Shown here piece after piece: positions 63,325-64,000 of a stretch of 64,000 nt of DNA. The notes under the pieces were generated by a model that saw nothing but the letters and a program-made list of their open reading frames with translations, was not told the origin of the DNA and ran no database searches. The stretch spans positions 2,559,001 to 2,623,000 of the forward strand of contig NZ_BLPI01000001.1 in the NCBI RefSeq assembly GCF_019649015.1, read 5' to 3'. The stretch comes from Agarivorans litoreus. Lineage in GTDB: Bacteria; Pseudomonadota; Gammaproteobacteria; Enterobacterales; Celerinatantimonadaceae. The position numbers were made by a program, and so were the translations under genes. Within the stretch, counting starts at the first letter, position 1, and each line of letters begins with the position of its first letter.

Positions 63325-64000
63325 TTGTTATATCTTTACCAAAGTAATCATTTAGATACCTTACAAATTTTATTGAGTAAGGTGATGGCCTTGCAAGCGC
63401 CAGAAAACCCATTTACTCAACAGCAGATCTTGGTACAAAGCCCTGGCATGGCGCAGTGGTTAAAACTGCAGTTAGCCGAACAACAAGGCATTGTGGCAAA
63501 TGTGGCGTTTCCGCTGCCTGCTAGCTTTATTTGGCAAATGTTTCACTTAGTTCTGCAAGATGTTCCCGAGCAAAGTCCCTTTAATAAAGAAGCCATGAGT
63601 TGGCGATTAATGCGCTTGTTGCCACAACGTTTGCAAGAGCCAGCATTTAACGCCTTGAAGCACTATCTGTTGGGTGAGCAAGAAAGTGAGGACATTGACA
63701 GTCGTAAGCTTTGGCAACTGGCACAAAAAATTGCAGATATTTACGACCAATACTTGGTGTATCGCAGCGAATGGACCAGTGCATGGGAAGCGGGTGATGA
63801 CTTAAACGAGGTGAGCGAAAGTCAGCCTTGGCAGCCGATACTGTGGCGTGACTTGGTAGATGACACGGTAAGCGCTATGGACTCCCCTTATCACCGGGGC
63901 AACTTATATATCGACTTTGTTGAACAGTTGCGAGTGGCCAGTGCCGCGCCTGAAGGTTTGCCCGAGCAGGTGTTTATTTTTGGTATATCAGCCTTGCCGC
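63325..64000 (+). CDS. recC: Exonuclease V subunit RecC (N-terminal part)
   Basis: The first 225 codons of RecC, cut by the right edge. The start is TTG at 63325 with AAGGGA upstream. It begins MLYLYQSNHLDTLQILLSKV, followed by ILVQSPGMAQWLKLQLAEQQ, FPLPASFIWQMFHLVL, MSWRLMRLLPQRL and the QYLVYRSEW region, all close to E. coli RecC. RecBCD processes double-strand ends for recombination and degrades foreign linear DNA; RecC recognises Chi. recB and recD would be expected to the right. Confidence 0.93.
   Translation, partial: MLYLYQSNHLDTLQILLSKVMALQAPENPFTQQQILVQSPGMAQWLKLQLAEQQGIVANVAFPLPASFIWQMFHLVLQDVPEQSPFNKEAMSWRLMRLLPQRLQEPAFNALKHYLLGEQESEDIDSRKLWQLAQKIADIYDQYLVYRSEWTSAWEAGDDLNEVSESQPWQPILWRDLVDDTVSAMDSPYHRGNLYIDFVEQLRVASAAPEGLPEQVFIFGISALP

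Noticed and set aside
1-64000. tRNA, rRNA, CRISPR arrays and prophage genes
   Set aside because: I looked for cloverleaf ends, regularly spaced repeats and phage structural genes and saw none that I can support by eye.

Overview
The window reads as a chromosomal segment of a marine gammaproteobacterium of the Alteromonadales/Vibrionales neighbourhood, most like Agarivorans. This is an inference from gene content: E. coli-type IlvC, IlvY, IlvGMDA, ArgP/ArgO, TopB, ComM and RecC lie among polysaccharide-degradation genes, TTG and GTG starts are frequent, and there is a PEP-CTERM protein, an ISAs1-type insertion sequence and short non-coding repeats. No rRNA, tRNA or CRISPR array was seen.

Layout. 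1-879 holds the N-terminal part of a KAP-type P-loop NTPase, followed by a pair of inverted intergenic repeats. 1751-5905 carries ilvC and the divergent ilvY, then ybaK, a small periplasmic solute-binding protein and ubiK. 5957-18185 is a carbohydrate (xylan/xylo-oligosaccharide) locus. It has three small exported proteins, two of them free-standing CBM4/9-like modules, an ISAs1 element with a 10-bp target duplication, a GH52 beta-xylosidase, a XylR-like AraC regulator and a four-gene sugar ABC transporter. Two promoters in the locus share a 24-base block and, exactly 70 bp downstream of it, a LacI-type palindrome. 18203-31216 is mostly housekeeping and transport: a YeaQ-type membrane protein, a GNAT, class II DAHP synthase, an EamA transporter, argO/argP, glycerate kinase, topB, an AbgT transporter and a frameshifted 2TM gene. 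31416-37662 holds a diguanylate cyclase, an exported alpha/beta hydrolase and an uncharacterised locus: an HTH regulator facing two paralogous small exported proteins, a DUF2145 protein and YiaA. 37725-49933 has a GH3 glycosidase, a DUF4397 lipoprotein, three GNATs, an eight-haem TPR cytochrome and an exported GH31 enzyme. 50130-57743 has rlmF, a RIO kinase and the complete ilvLGMDA operon on the minus strand with a leader peptide and attenuator. The right end has a DUF192 protein, maa, a PEP-CTERM protein, a CBS protein, comM, a small exported protein and the start of recC.

How the genes fit together. Branched-chain amino acid synthesis is nearly complete (IlvGM, IlvC, IlvD, IlvA; no ilvE here) but split into two loci about 50 kb apart, one under IlvY and one under attenuation. 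The xylan locus would bind substrate at the cell surface, import xylo-oligosaccharides by ABC transport and cleave them in the cytoplasm with GH52. The GH3 gene at 37.7-39.9 kb has a similar LacI-type site upstream and may belong to the same circuit.

The least explained items are the 34.0-37.0 kb locus, the two-module promoter architecture of the xylan genes, a pair of 266-bp MITE-like elements with TA duplications (one of which supplies the stop codon of a GNAT gene), and a long hairpin next to the TTG start of topB.
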